Assembly (NCBI GenBank): GCA_044338255.1
Contig: JBIILZ010000002.1
Coordinates: 1 to 64,000, forward strand
Length of the DNA stretch: 64,000 bases
DNA from: CAIUVD01 sp044338255
GTDB taxonomy: Bacteria; Planctomycetota; UBA11346
Direction of reading: 5' to 3'
Of this stretch, positions 63,861 through 64,000 are shown in pieces. A program made the position numbers and the translations under genes. The notes beneath the pieces were generated by a model, which was not told the DNA's origin, did not search any database, and worked only from the letters and a program-made list of their open reading frames with translations. The stretch's first letter is position 1, and each line of letters starts with the position of its first letter.

Positions 63861-64000
63861 GAGAGCCCCGTAGCCGGTTTTGACTTTCGTCAGAAGCGCC
63901 GGTGAAAGTGTGCCCTGAAAGCGTATCAAGTGATGCAGATTTCGTCTGTCGCAAAAATTGTTACAACCGTATCAACCACGGCTGTCTAAACATAAAGAAA
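63861..64000. other. Upstream region of the SGNH gene
   Basis: 140 bases with AT content higher than the rest of the window, including the AT-rich end TAAACATAAAGAAA. It probably holds the promoter of the SGNH gene; no clear -35/-10 pair was identified. Confidence 0.3.

Overview
The window is 64 kb of GC-rich, densely coding chromosome from a Gram-negative (diderm) heterotroph. Outer-membrane genes (a TamB/Omp85 protein, a barrel ending in Phe), a complete set of Pst transporter genes, oxidative TCA genes (acnB, sucCD, a mitochondrial-type citrate synthase), gltBD under an NrpR-like protein, secreted TPR, PEGA and SGNH/TIG proteins and an arsenosugar-type island together suggest the PVC/Planctomycetota neighbourhood. 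That placement is inference: the window has no rRNA or other decisive marker. I saw no tRNA, rRNA, CRISPR array, intact transposase or prophage.

Layout. 0-5.4 kb: rsmE, then three tightly packed envelope genes and a secreted TPR protein, then a metallophosphoesterase. 5.4-9.8 kb: HPr-pgpA, an RsbU-type phosphatase with an RsbW-type kinase, and an aminotransferase. 9.9-16.7 kb: a flavodoxin-like protein, aconitase B, a CsgG/PEGA lipoprotein-like gene and sucCD. 16.7-22.2 kb: a cardiolipin synthase/EEP pair, a renalase-like flavoprotein, a YyaL protein. 22.3-25.2 kb: citrate synthase divergent from a lone ketoacyl synthase, and a MazEF-type toxin-antitoxin pair. 25.4-34 kb: nrpR-gltB-gltD and a HI0933-type flavoprotein. 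34-41 kb: a ThiS/MoaD-like carrier coupled to a radical-SAM-like protein without its cluster cysteines, an SDR, argC, a large secreted unknown and hemB. 41.2-46.1 kb: a 1648-residue protein that joins TamB to an Omp85 barrel.

The 46-61 kb island is the most coherent accessory block. arsM and a DPM1-like glycosyltransferase are divergent from arsS (radical SAM), a GT-C transferase, a DUF2064 transferase, a DUF547 protein and a thioredoxin-reductase-like/polyferredoxin membrane fusion. A complete pstSCAB set faces it, followed by a small secreted protein, an outer-membrane barrel and a second GT-C protein. A plausible reading is uptake of phosphate or arsenate, methylation and adenosylation of arsenic, then glycosylation on a polyprenyl-phosphate sugar, with the fusion protein supplying electrons.

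At 60.7-61.9 kb there is a mosaic graveyard: a pstB relic with a nonsense codon, two pieces of the TamB-Omp85 gene, and a palindromic element exactly at the break. The same palindrome occurs in whole or part five times in the window. A second palindrome family (35.6-35.9 kb) supplies the stop codons of both convergent genes beside it. Short tandem repeats of 12 or 18 bp, in frame within genes, are unusually common.
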